A stretch of 64,000 nt of DNA from Strongylocentrotus droebachiensis (Eukaryota; Echinodermata; Echinoidea; Camarodonta; Strongylocentrotidae): assembly GCA_035222895.1 (NCBI GenBank), contig JAVYIG010001841.1:230024-294023 (forward strand). Direction: 5' to 3'. The notes below the pieces were generated by a model. It was given only the letters and a program-made list of their open reading frames with translations, was not told the origin of the DNA and made no database searches. This document shows positions 1-11,519 of this stretch, in pieces. A program made the position numbers and the translations under genes. Numbering within the stretch: position 1 is the first letter of the stretch; every line of letters begins with the position of its first letter.

Positions 1-1810
1 ACTACCACTCACTGATAGACATATGACACTAAATAAACAAGACTATAATGGCAATAAAACTATCAAATTTAATGTGATATACTGGGATATACTGAGTGTT
101 CAGCTGTTACTACGGCAATAGCTCATCTCAAACGTGACCGTAACTCCGGATAACTATAGTGTTTTTTAAATGAAAACGGTGTAATGTTCTGAAAAATAAT
201 TTGTTACCATGGCAACAATGCTAGTAATTACACCTATAACGAATGTAGTGGTGAACAGAAGATAGGGATAGCAGAATCATCTGGGATACATACACATAAA
301 AATAGATTTAAAAAAAAACATAAAAAGAGAATAGAATAGCATTTGTCCTAAAGGGAGAGGGTACATGTGTGAAGTAACTAGCCCATCCACGTTTGCATTG
401 GGATTTTAAGCGAGGCATGCATACTTGTATCGCAATATTTTGAGGCATATTTGTATTTCTTTTTGTATTTTCAAAGTGTTGAATCAATTTATTTCCCCCT
501 TATTTAGCACAGAATATGATTTTATTTTATAATGTATATGAAAAAGGTCGGGTGACATAGCGTGAAGTTCAGTCTGTTTCATGAATATAATATACCCTCA
601 AGCGCTTCCTCCAGAGTCCGACATTGAACAATGATGTAATCATTAATTCATATAGCTTGTATTGTATATCAAATACCCGAGAGCCTGAGGTAAAGGACGA
701 AATAAAGCTTTATAAGGAACATATTCTTTCAATAGTAATGAGTTTTTCGCGGCCAATACTCCCTCCATGCAGGTGCCCGCCAGCTCTACAAACGTGATGA
801 GAAGACAGTGTTATAAATGTTAGTGCTGTTCAAAAACTTCCCGAGAGATGAATAAGGAAATACAGCTTTCTAAGAAACATATAAGTTTAAGAACTATTAG
901 TTCAATTTCATTTTACAGATTGTTTCTTTATAACGTGCTTTCTGTGCCGAGATCAAATGTCCTCTAGCTAGTATAGCTACTGGTATGCCCGCCTACCTCT
1001 ACATGTGCCCGATAAGATGGGAAGTTAAATTCGACGTACATTTAACGTGAAGGCGATATTGATTGACAATGAATCTATAGATTTACTTAATAAGACAAAT
1101 GTTAATCTTTGAAGATTCAGTGAAACAAATAAATACATAAAATATATCTCCCTTTTTCAACAAAGGAATAATTTTGGCGAGTTTCACAGAGTAAGCGACT
1201 TCAACATGTAATAATAACATGTTAAATGTGTATGAACTAGGGAATCTGTTATAAAAAGAATGAAATATTTAAGGCTAACGTTATTAACATCACCGTAGCC
1301 AGAACTTTTCTTATTACAATGTACATTTATATAGATTTGAAATGATATCTATAATTTAGTGTTCATTTCTCGTAGTAAATAATTATAGAGGTGGGAATGG
1401 CTTGGTCAAGAAACTATGAAAATTATTATTAGGTGGAGAAACGTTACTGGTAAGGTTATTCCCTATTATGGAAAATTGAGTATCAAAAATATGAACAATG
1501 TTGCCAGGCCCATTAAGGATTTCATCTTTAAATATAATTTGAGTGAAATCAGTTTATATATTTACTAATTGCATTTAGTGGACTTTGGTTCTGCAAAATA
1601 GGCCACTTTCGCAATGCAATCTAACCCAACGCACAAATCTCTGCCGAATACCCCGCTCCAAACCACATCACTAACCCGTCACGAACCGCATACATTTCAT
1701 GTTGCTAGGTAGGACATTCCATAATGTTTGCCCACCTTGCAACAACCAATGCACGCAACTCGCCGCACAGATCATCGAAACACATCGATCCGAAGCAGGT
1801 GAACGAAACA
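1..1810. other. No gene seen
   Basis: AT-rich sequence with no open frame above background, no splice-site-bounded coding stretch and no repeat that recurs in this window. I see nothing I can annotate here. Confidence 0.6.
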
Positions 1811-1819
1811 ACTGGCAAC

Positions 1820-2175
1820 GATCGAGGGAGGGGGGGGGGGGGGTGGGGGTAGTGAGCACATTTATTTTTGTTTGCTCCTGAAAATTTGAAAATCGCATCG
1901 GCCGAAAATTGCCGGGGGGGGGGGGGCAACTCCCCAAAAAGGTAAAATTCACGTGTTTTTACACGTTTTTTTTCCAGAGGGGGGGGGGGGGTGGGCCTCC
2001 GGGCCCCCCCCCCCCCCCCCCTAGATCCGCCACTGGATCGAGGCACCCAGCAATTAAGGACCCATGCATCAAACTGGGTTACACTACGAAAAAAGGGCAC
2101 TTTTACATCAATTATGCAAGCCCTACAGCTGGCTGACGCCGAAATCGTGCGCGGGGGGGGGGGGGGGGTGGTCAG
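1820..2175. repeat. G/C homopolymer-rich repeat with a hAT-like end
   Basis: Several runs of 10-18 G or C are separated by short unique pieces. At 2021-2035 the sequence ctagatccgccactg is the reverse complement of a CAGTGGCGGATCTAG-type terminus. It resembles the terminal repeats of the hAT-like element at 52425-55171, which also has G runs just inside its ends. The opposite terminus was not found, so this is a fragment. Open frames here are low-complexity artefacts. Confidence 0.4.
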
Positions 2176-2715
2176 AACTCAAGTCACCCTAACTCTAGGG
2201 AGCTCCAAAAAGTAGTAATTAAGATGTAGACTTACAATGTTTTTCGACTGCTCTGGGTATCCGTTCTAACTCTTGAAATTATAATCTAAAGATGCTGCCA
2301 ATTCAAGTTTCACCGATGACCACTTAAAAAATGTAAAACATTCCTATTTTTAAACGGATATTGCTCAAACTTTCACAATTTTTTTCCCAGCATTTATCAA
2401 AGCCAACTCAATAATATCGTTTTGCGATTGTCACGTTCTCCACCCTCTCCACTGTGAAGTAAAGGACTGAACTCTAACACTACGTATTATTCAAATTCAC
2501 TGGGTCAATATTAAAGTCCACCATTATTGAAGCCATATCTATATGTTGCAGTTGAGTATTTTACAAGAGGGACATTCTATGCTCCGTACGCTTGTCTTGG
2601 GATCCAACTTACAATTCGCTGTATTCTTAAATCGTAATATCTTCATGCAAAACAAGTGAGTGCAGATATGTATAAGTATATATTGTTGGTCTTATATAGG
2701 CTGTATATATCAAAC

Positions 2716-2828
2716 AAATATACCATGCACTGAAGGCTCTAGTTGAAATTATGGATCGAGGTGGCAGAACTGTCGCCGAGGAACCAATAATTTCACTAGT
2801 GGCTTGACATATAGTGCATGGTATATTT
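2716..2828. repeat. Imperfect inverted repeat (MITE-like hairpin)
   Basis: The arm aaatataccatgcact at 2716-2731 is repeated perfectly inverted at 2813-2828. Inside the arms a second, imperfect pair flanks the centre (tctagttgaaattat against ataatttcactagt). This fits a small decayed fold-back element. No target duplication is obvious and no coding potential is claimed. Confidence 0.45.
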
Positions 2829-3920
2829 GCTTTATATCTTTCAAACCAACCTTCATAAAAAACAATGATAATACAAATAATAATAATAGTTTCTGTCACT
2901 AGAATCCACACATTCAAGACCGAAAGCAGGCTCTATACAAGTACTGCAGTAGTGTAGTGCAATTACTGCGGATCAGCGTAAATTGCACAGCGTGAGCGCC
3001 GTGACACCGCGGGAGTTGGCCGCTTGAGGCATTTGAAATCTTGTACGCTTGCTTAATGCATGCACAGTGCCTTGGAAAGTATTTAAGTAAGTCTTCATCC
3101 ATGGTGTATATTGCACTATACCATGATGACGTCATGGTTAATCACATTTTTTTCTTATCGGTAACATCATAGCAATGTTATATTTGGTCACATGATGTTA
3201 TGTTGTCTAATTACTTAACAGGATTTCATTTATCAAAAATACGAACAAATATATACACACGCGAACAAATATAGCAAATTTTGTCTCTATCATAAAGCGT
3301 ACATGCAATTATTTTGAGAAAATGGTCGCATTTCGTTTTTCTGTATGCCACAGAGCGTGTACATGACTATATAGACATTGTATTACTGTTTTCTCTCAAA
3401 CTTTGGTGAGATTTCTTTCACATTTAATCTTTGGGGGTATTAGAAAATATGAAAATAAAAGATACGTCTTGTTCAATTTCAATGCATGTCTTAGCGAGAA
3501 AAAGCTCCCATCATACTTTGGGGCTCTTCGAAGCCCTAGTAATACAGATTTGCATGAGCTTCTAAAACAAGGTTTCTGCTTGTGGCCTTATCATGTCCTT
3601 GTAGGACACATTAGGCCTACTTGATGTTCTAAATTTGACAGTTATACTACGTAATACCATTTCGGGATTACGTTAAATGAGACCCCGTCAGTGCGCATGC
3701 GCTAATCAGCAATTCGTGTTATTTTGAGCGAAAGGACACCTTTCTGGCTCCAGAAATCAGCCATTATTATCCGCGCAATCCCCAAAATTCAAAGGTAAAA
3801 AACGTTATTGGTTTAATCCTTAACATTTACTGATAACTTTGAGACGCTTATTTTTTTATAAATCACGCCCTTCTGAAGTGATATTTTAACGATAGAATTA
3901 TATTGTCTCAAATGAATAGC

Positions 3921-4120
3921 AGCTCCGCTGCATATCCTCCGTCCGCGCATCCAGCCCAGGCACCGCCTGGTGGCGCGGGAGCTACGGGCTCCGACGGAAA
4001 GAAATAATTACCCAACTCAAGTGGCAAAGTCACGGCTGGCAAAGTCAGCAAGAGTGGGCCGGGGAAAGATAAAAGTAAATCATGTCGGACTCAGAGCCAA
4101 AGGCAATGAGCGAGACGGCG
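3921..4120 (+). pseudogene. 5' remnant of DIRS-like gag (copy 2)
   Basis: From about 3912 the sequence follows the gag start of the intact copy (32444 onward), including the Pro/Ala-rich N-terminus and the Gly/Lys/Ser-rich linker. A premature stop (gaaataatta where the intact copy reads gaaaaaatta) breaks it near 4004. Similarity ends around 4115-4120 where the nested insertion begins. Confidence 0.7.
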
Positions 4121-5235
4121 TAAATATTCATAATTGAATGATACACGCCCTTTAGACTAAAACAACAACAATCAGAAAGTGAATCCGTTTTGCAATTGGC
4201 GGTCATTCATCATCGACTGTGTTTCCTCGCAGTTTTCTTCGTTTTTATACCATAGTCTAATCGACTTTTCGCAGTTCGCCACAGTTTGCGATCGAGTTTT
4301 TATTTATTACTCCTATTTTTCCTTACTTTTGGGAGTTACTCCGTCATTTTCCGACTATGGAAGAGTAATTTTTACCGGCGGAGAACACAGCACTCAACTA
4401 CAGGCGAGACGTCGGCACAGCCAGACGCACGCCGTAGCTCCGGCCGAGCGGGCATGGGAGTAATGTAGCTGCCGTTGGTGGTACCGGTACACTGCAAGTG
4501 ACCGAGCCACGAACATTTCGAAGCCCGTCGGGCTCGATTCAAAGTTTTATTTCTAGCAAGAACTAACCCAAAAGGGGCTCAATCAAATCTGGCAAAAGGA
4601 ATTCTAAGGTGGCAAAGTAATCACCACAGCCTCAAAAGGCAGTTTAACCCGATTTGGGGATAGACTGGACAGACTCGATTTTGAGTTGAACTATAACTGT
4701 CTTAAGCTCTCGTGGGCAAAATCATGGATAGTCTCCCTCAGACCATGTACGATGTATCACGGCGCAGCCGGGTACTTTGCGCTCTTTTCAGAGCCTAGCT
4801 ATTGACTTAATGGATAGCTCAGACTTCGATGAACCTCTTGCCGGTCAAGCCTTAGTTTAAGGTTTATGATCATTGTGAGGATTTTTCTGAACATGATATT
4901 AAAGGAGGTAGAAATAGAGCTAGTTGTACCTAAGCTCGCAGCTAATTTCGCTCAATCTAGTGAGATTGGAGAACCAGTTAATAACGATTTGGTCAGTTGG
5001 CCAACCTACTTTAATTAGTACTTAATCTCGCGCCAGTTGGAGGGGAAAACCCTAAATGAGATTGAGGAAAATAAAATCATGTACCAAAGTAGACCTTATT
5101 TTGCAGAGGGTACAGCTCTCCCTCATTAGAGGGTTGGTGGCTTAGTCGTGCGTTCTCTAATTCACTTGATGTGTCTGATGACGTTATCTCCATTTCACAG
5201 CAGGATGCGTTGGCTCTGTTGAGCAATGCTATTTG

Positions 5236-5590
5236 CAATGACGAACCTTCGTCATTGCCTTGTTTTCGTTCACATTCTGCCCCATTAATATTCTCCTTAT
5301 ATTCCTCGTCCGAAAATCGCATTCGTTTTACACATGGTGCTTGTGATTCCTAGTTAGGTGCTTTCCTCATGTCCTTTTCATTTCAAATTTCATAGGCATA
5401 GTCTCTAGCATCTCATCAAGGTCACCTACTTTTTCGATTTTCAAAATCACTCATGCATGACCGTCCAGGCGCCATTTTGTCCGTTTCTGGTCCATTTTAA
5501 GGCCTTTCTTTCTTCTTTCCTATCTCCACTATCCTAGATCCTACAAACTTCTAACAAATTCCTCTAGATAGTCTAAGAGATGTTCTTTAA
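5236..5590 (+). repeat. Left member of a diverged direct repeat pair
   Basis: This stretch shares a string of collinear blocks with 8004-8240: tgcaatgacgaac, aggcatagtc, catcaaggtcac, aggcctttctttc, gatagtc. It is about 90-100 bp longer than its partner. Both sit at the ends of the ~3 kb block that splits the older DIRS gag, so they could be terminal direct repeats of an unrecognised element or a tandem duplication. Confidence 0.45.
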
Positions 5591-6594
5591 TCCGCGACGA
5601 ATAACCTGCCCTTCAAAATGCCATCTTCATACTCAAAATTCAAATCTGAAACCGTCTCCGTCAACAATCTCTCAAATTCTTGAAAAAATGACCCCTAAAT
5701 AATCTAAAACTGCCATAACTTTCTCATATAAATTCCGTTTTGTATTTAAATCTTACAGTATCTTTATCTCATAATTGCACATAGCCATGCCAAATTTCAC
5801 GCTCTATTTGGCTTTGCAAAACGTAAATAGCGCCCTCTAAAGTTCTGGGAATTGGCTTTCTTTCTATGGCCGTATCTCCATTATGGCTTGGCAAATCCGT
5901 ACCCTTTTTTGGATTTAGATACTTGAAGATATGCCCTTTCCAGCCATATACAAAATTATATACCCTTACACTGACTGACTTTGAGAAAAATGCCCTCCAA
6001 ATTCGCCATTTTCAAGAAAATTCCAAAATAACTTAAACTTGCTCTAAAATGACGATCTTTATACCTACACCAATGAAACTTGGCACTCATATGTATCCAT
6101 ATACGTGACAACTGTCTGCCAAGTTTAATAAATTTTAATGCCCTCGTTGCAAAGTTATCGCCAAAAATGATGAATTTGCTATGCATTACGTAATAGCGCC
6201 TTTAATGCGTGCAGTACATTGCGTGCAGATGACAATGGTGTCAAACTGACCGCAATGAAGTGCCCTTTCGAATGATACCAAGTATGGTATATGTTTACAC
6301 AGAAAATTGTGAGTAAATCGCATTTGAACAAGGGTCACTATACGAATTCCGCCCGATTTTAACACTTATCGGCCATGACGTCATTTTTTCAGACTACTTT
6401 TCGCCCCCTAAACATCCTTTTTTTTCCTTGAAAATTTGCAATGACATTCCGAGATGCAATACGCAGGGCACCTCTTGGCCGGATTTTTTTAATTGGTCAA
6501 GGGGGCCATTTAAGACGCCATTTTGTCCTTTAAATCTATTTTACATCACATGTTTCGATAGGATTATCATATAATAAAAGAGAGTAATTTACAA

Positions 6595-7725
6595 CTAGAC
6601 ATATAATACTTGTTTGGAACAAGTATAGGTGGGCTGGTCAACTAACATTTGAGACAAAATAGAGCAAAAATAAGCGAAATACTGCTTACAAATTCTTAAA
6701 AAACAATATCATGTAGATTCATAACGTGAACTAAATTCACCTTCTATAGGCATAACACGCAAATTATGAAGTTTTTGACATGAGGCCTTTAATCAAAATT
6801 TTCACTATGATGACGTCATCAAAATGAAAATTGGTTAGTACTGCGCTTGTAGAAAATTGTCTTAGCTATAACATATCGAAATTTTGAAGAAAATTGATCA
6901 ATATTTACAGAGATACAATCAATTTTACATAAATATGCTGACGTCATAATATGCAAATTCGTATTTTAAGTTCCAAGGCCAATGTGATGATGTCACGATA
7001 CACTTAATGGCCAAATGAGACATGGAATCATATTTCCGACTCATACTCTATTTTAATATGAAAACAAATTGAGGATCCCGGTGCATTCCAAAGAGCTATA
7101 ATGGATTTTGTATAGGCATGTTTTTGCCCATATATGCTATGTTTTAAAAGACCTCGCGCGCACTGACATTTATCTTGAATTTACGCTCATCTTGGTAATA
7201 ATCGTCATAAAGAGATAAACATGGAATCAAATTCCTTGAAAAAATATGAGAAATATCATGAAAGAAAAAAAAATGGCGATTCTGTGTTTTTTAATGGTGT
7301 TACGCGCGAAAACGCGCGCGCATGCTCGTACGCGCGATTTTTTATAAAATGCTTAAAATGACCTGAAACGTATGCAAAATAAATTTGAGACGATTTTGAG
7401 CATTTAAAAATTTTGCGCACGCATTGACGCGCGGACGTACGCGCACGCGCGCTTTTTTTGACCTGAAATTGACTGGACTGATATTGACCTTGATCATGAT
7501 AAATATGAATGAGAAATAACGTACCGTTATGAAAATATGATCATGAGTAATTTTTCAGAACATTTCACAAAATGGCGCCTAGATGACGTCATCAGTAAAG
7601 GTCAAGGTTGAAAAATTTGCTGTGTTTTGTTCATATGCCTATACATATGTGTGTCAAATTTCAAGGTATTTGATTGAACCATTTTCAAATTATCTTGAAC
7701 ACAAAAAAGTGGGTCGAAATAAGAA

Positions 7726-7756
<31 letters not shown>

Positions 7757-7813
7757 AAATAAAGGCGATTTTAACAAAAATATAAGGTGGTCTGTATTAG
7801 ATACAGCCCACCT
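6595..7813 (-). mobile_element. Helentron/HINE-like non-autonomous element
   Basis: Read on the minus strand, the 5' end (7813-7785) is a 13-bp stem with one mismatch, opening AGGTGGGCTG. It is followed by a TTTA-type microsatellite (7725-7760). The 3' end has CAGCCCACCT, the inverted copy of the 5' arm. After it come a hairpin of 9 bp with a 3-nt loop (6606-6626) and CTAG at 6595-6598, then TT outside. Subterminal inverted repeats, a 5' microsatellite and a 3' hairpin before CTAG are the layout described for Helentron-associated HINEs. The interior is homologous to the plus-strand element at 24361-25647. No coding sequence; mobilised in trans if at all. Confidence 0.6.
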
Positions 7814-8003
7814 GATAACGACCATGAAATTCTCTTTCCAATGATACCATATACGGCCCATAAAGAGACATAAAGAGAGAGAGAAAAAACAATTTAACTC
7901 CGGTCATAATACAGATCCTGTACGTTTTCCGCCCATGCATTACACGCATTTGTCTATGGGGGCAAATCGGGTTCACGCTTTTGACCCCTAGAACGATCTT
8001 GAT

Positions 8004-8240
8004 TGCAATGACGAACGTGCAACTAATCCCATTTGTTTTTGCACGCAGTGCTTGCAAGCCCTTTCTAGGTTCTTTCCCCTATCCCAATTTCTTTCAAACA
8101 TCGTAGGCATAGTCACTACCATCCCATCAAGGTCACTATCGAGGCCTTTCTTTCGCCCTACCTGTCTCCAATATTACAGAAGCTAAAGACTTCGTACAAA
8201 TTGCTCTGGATAGTCCGAGAGAAGCTCTTTCGTTCGACAC
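8004..8240 (+). repeat. Right member of a diverged direct repeat pair
   Basis: Partner of 5236-5590; see that entry. The pair brackets the HINE-like element and about 1.6 kb of unassigned sequence. Confidence 0.45.
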
Positions 8241-8749
8241 GTAGAAACACGGCGTCATTGCACGCACATCGTTGTGACACGATTGCATTTCTAGTTTTTA
8301 ACTTAACTCCTTCGCAAGCATGTGATCAGAAGACATGAACGCTTGCTTCACGCACCTCTGCGATTTTTCAAAGTTAGTGAAAAATTTGCAGGAACATCAG
8401 AAGGGAACAGCAAAGTATGTTCATATCTAGTCAGCACAGCCTTCAAAATCACCCCTCTTGCAAATGTCAAGTCCAAGTACCATGATGCCGGATGGACGCT
8501 GTCCTCCAGACATCAATTTTCAAAGCCGATCAAACCCCAAGGCTGGTAGTTCCAACAAGCCTTTTTAGGCAATCCAGCCCCATCAGGGGCAGACACTCCA
8601 GAAGGACAGACATCAAAGCAGTGCCCCGCCTCGGCTGGGAGCAAAACGTCAATTAAGAATTAGACAGCACCAGCCTCGAAGAGGTAGGTCAGATTCTCAC
8701 TCTAAAAGGTCAAGTTTTAACCTTGTTTGAGGTCGACTGAACCAATTCT

Positions 8750-9258
8750 TTGATTATTGGTGCAATTTTACATCAGATCCTTTTAATTTGGCTGCGGTGC
8801 AAGGGTACAGACTTTGACCCACAGTTCATGCCGCCCAAAATATCTAAGCCTTATTTGAATACAAATCCAATGAAACAGTACAAGCATCTTTTAGCAATGA
8901 AATTGCGAAGCTTTTTGGATAAGAATGTCATTGAAATGAGCATTCATGAAGAAGGCGTATTTATTTCAAACATTTTCACTCGCCCCATGAAGAATGGTGG
9001 GCTTGGTCTGATTTTGAACCTCTCGGACCTTAACATAAACCTTCAGTATCACCATTTCAAGATGGATGATTATATGTAGCTACTTACTAGCTATTTTTCT
9101 CCAAATTGTTACCTTGCTTCAGTCGACCTCCAAAATACATATTATTCTGTCCCCATTTTTCCAAGCCACGCAAAAATATTTAAAGCTTGTGTGGAAAGGG
9201 CAACTGTTTCAGTTTTAGGCCCTACCTAATGGCCTTAGCACGGCCCCTGGTAGACTGT
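8750..9258 (+). pseudogene. Reverse transcriptase fragment, diverged DIRS-like
   Basis: The first ~109 codons are open and align with the DIRS RT N-terminal half: NVIEMSIHEEGVFISNIF against the intact NVIEPCVHEEGEFISNIF, then LNLSDLNINLQYHHFKMDD against LDLSELNKCMMYQHFKMDN. A stop at about 9077 and frameshifts follow, but CDL-type and NGLSTAPGRLFTKF-like blocks (9120-9265) remain recognisable. The catalytic YLDD region is missing because the fragment ends at the A35 run. Confidence 0.8.
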
Positions 9259-9269
9259 TTACCAAATTT

Positions 9270-9305
<36 letters not shown>

Positions 9306-9309
<4 letters not shown>

Positions 9310-10380
9310 GCGAGTGGTTGAGGCGTTGCCCGCTGCTAATGCTACGGCTGTCACCGGCAGCTCACGCCCGTCTTCGTTTCGTGGCTCCACCGGGGCTACC
9401 GGCGGGGAAGACTGTGCAACGGCCTCCGTTCGAATACGGGAATGACATACCGCCCACCGGGCTCATGGATTTTTACGGTCCACTCGCGGTTGCTACCGAA
9501 GCGGGCGCCGTCTCGGAGGAAGAGAATTTTGACACAGACATGCCTCAACCTGATAACTTTGTCATTCCCTCGATCGCCACAAAATTGTGCAATGGTGTCG
9601 GATATCGGAGATCCTATTGAGGAGGAGATAGCCCAATCTACTTCATATCTCATGACACACCAATTGGAGGGGAAAGTTCTTGACGAAGTCAAAAAATCTG
9701 CTAAATACCCAGATCCGAGCGATTGTCAGATTATAGAGGCACCAATACAAAGGTGAACTTTGCGATATGGGACAATCTACCACCGATGACAAAAAGCTGT
9801 GACTTCAGTGAAGTAACAGCGAGTTCAAAAATCACTCACTCATGGCATCAATGCATTTGCCCGCTCCGTTTTTACGGGCGGTATAACTGATACACAGCAA
9901 GATGCTTTGGCGTTGATTTGCAACGCTAACTTTGAACTGAACTGCCTTCGAAAAGAGCTCATAAAACCTGACTTGAATGCAAGGTTTAGGCATCTGTGCA
10001 AACCTACTCTGCCAGCTACTAGACTTTTGTTTGGTGATGATCTTGGGAAGCAGGTGAAGGATCTCAAAGATCAGCAACTGGCAGCGGCCGGTGTGATGTG
10101 GGACAAATTCAAACACCGCTCTACTTCGCATCCCTACCGGGGACGCGGCTACAATGCACCGGGCACCGCTGGGGCTCAAAGAACCAATCCCACGGGTATA
10201 GCAGGCCAATGTCAGGATCGCAGGGTGGCCCTTTTTTAGGGTAGGCCTACAGACAGAACAGGAGGGGCAGACTTCCTCCGTACACTCAGTCTCATGCTCC
10301 GAACCAGCCACAAAGGCAAGTGCCAGGTGCCCAGAGGGGTCCCACGTGCCAGCAGAGGAGCAAGAAGAACTCCCAATTAG
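9306..10380 (+). pseudogene. gag remnant of DIRS-like copy 2
   Basis: Collinear with the gag frame of the intact element from about its residue 98 to the end, but broken by several small indels: a lost base near 9416, extra bases near 9593 and 9691, a small insertion after the TTTTTTA site near 10240. The product is therefore not made. High nucleotide similarity to 32735-33772 shows that both copies belong to one recently active family. Confidence 0.85.
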
Positions 10381-10499
10381 ACCAAGCCATGTCAAGATCA
10401 GTGAATCACACTCTAATCACATTTTTAGCGAAAATGATATGACTAATGCTAGTAGCCTACTAGTAGTAGTGTTCCCCAAGTGGGCGGTCGACTGAGATA

Positions 10500-11137
10500 T
10501 TTTAGGAAAATTGGCAAGAGCTAACAACAGACCCTATTGTTAGAAAAAATTAAAGACTTGCATGAATTAAAGGCTAAACGCTATAAACGGAGCGTCCCGG
10601 ATGCTATAAGCGCATTCAAGAAGAAATTACTAGCCTCCATCGTAAAAATGTTATTAAGCCCTGTGTACATGAAGAGAGTGAATTCATTTCTAATATTTTT
10701 ACTACGCCAAAAATGAATGGAGGTGTACGTCTAATCCTCGATCTTTCAGAATTGAATAAATGCAAGATGTATCAGCATTTTAAGATGGATAATATCCACA
10801 CTGTGCTGGATCTTGTATCCCCTGACAATTTTCTAGCCTCGGTCGACCTCAGAGATGCATATTATACAGTACCGATCCACCAAGAGGATAGGAAATACCT
10901 CCAATTTATTGTCAATGGTCAATGTTGGCAATTAAAAGGACTGCCCAATGGTCTCAATACAGCACCAAGGCTATTCACAAATTACTAAAGCCAGTTTTTT
11001 CTAAGCTCAGACAAGCTGGTCACAATGTGGTAGGATATTTGGATGACACAATCCTCATTGCAGAAAATGAAGAAAAGCTCAAAGCAGCTGTTAAGACTAC
11101 TACTGACATCCTTGCACAACTTGGGTTCATTTTTCAC
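10500..11137 (+). pseudogene. RT remnant of DIRS-like copy 2
   Basis: Contains the RT core blocks FISNIF, LILDLSELNKC, ASVDLRDAYYTVPIHQEDRK and YLDDTILIA, split over two frames by a lost base near 10982. Coding similarity stops after LGFI at about 11137. There the sequence jumps straight to the element's 3' untranslated region (cf. 36801), a deletion of about 2.2 kb that removes RNase H through the recombinase. Confidence 0.85.
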
Positions 11138-11149
11138 TCAATAATGTAT

Positions 11150-11519
11150 ACTATTGTGTTGAGCACTGGATCGGATGGCCTACTGAGCTTCGAAATCTCA
11201 TTTAACGTAATCCCGAAATGGTATTACGTAGTATAATTGAAAGATTAAACGAGAACTCGTTTGAGATTTAATCTCAATTATATAAGTAATATAAATGAGG
11301 GTTTACGTCCCTCCCTTACCCTCCCTAGTGCTGGGTATTGTTATTAATTACAGTTCTCGTTATCTTTCTGCTTGGTTCAGCAGGCTCATCCTTGGCTATC
11401 TACGAATATTGCTGATTAGCGCATGCGCACTGACGGGGTCTCATTTAACGTAAACCCTCATTTATATTACTTATATAATTGAGATTAAATCTCAAACGAG
11501 TTCTCGTTTAATCTTTCAA
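11150..11519. repeat. Right terminal repeat and internal complementary region, DIRS copy 2
   Basis: The 40-bp segment 11197-11236 is the perfect inverse of the left end at 3642-3681. Downstream, 11242-11307 is inverted at about 11449-11514, and a segment around 11408-11455 is complementary to the left end. This is the DIRS arrangement of inverted terminal repeats plus an internal complementary region. Confidence 0.85.

Larger units (their letters stand above)
4360..9305 (+). mobile_element. Older DIRS-like relative nested in copy 2
   Basis: Between the two halves of copy 2 lies a more diverged DIRS relative. Around 5195-5235 it encodes a QDALAL..NA stretch matching gag QDALALICNA. Around 8295-8380 it continues with a piece matching LNCLRKELIKP, and 8750-9258 is RT. 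A ~3 kb block with a HINE-like element inside interrupts it between about 5236 and 8290. The RT fragment stops abruptly at a run of 35 A (9271-9305), after which copy 2 gag resumes. Boundaries on the left (4120-4540) are uncertain. Confidence 0.6.
3642..11519 (+). mobile_element. Decayed DIRS-like retrotransposon (copy 2)
   Basis: Second copy of the element at 32176-37179. The left terminal repeat starts near 3642 (ttatactacgtaatacc) and leads into the first ~450 bp, including the start of gag. Sequence resumes with gag at 9306 and runs through the RT core to about 11137. It then jumps to the 3' end, so RNase H, the methyltransferase-like domain and the recombinase are deleted. The right inverted repeat (11197-11236) and the internal complementary region end near 11519. 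About 5.2 kb of older nested repeats (roughly 4120-9305) replaces about 80 bp of gag. No target duplication is seen, as expected for tyrosine-recombinase retroelements. Confidence 0.85.

Noticed and set aside
1671..2215. Overlapping open frames on both strands across poly-G/poly-C tracts
   Set aside because: Pro/Gly-only composition created by homopolymers; no family match, start context or splice structure.
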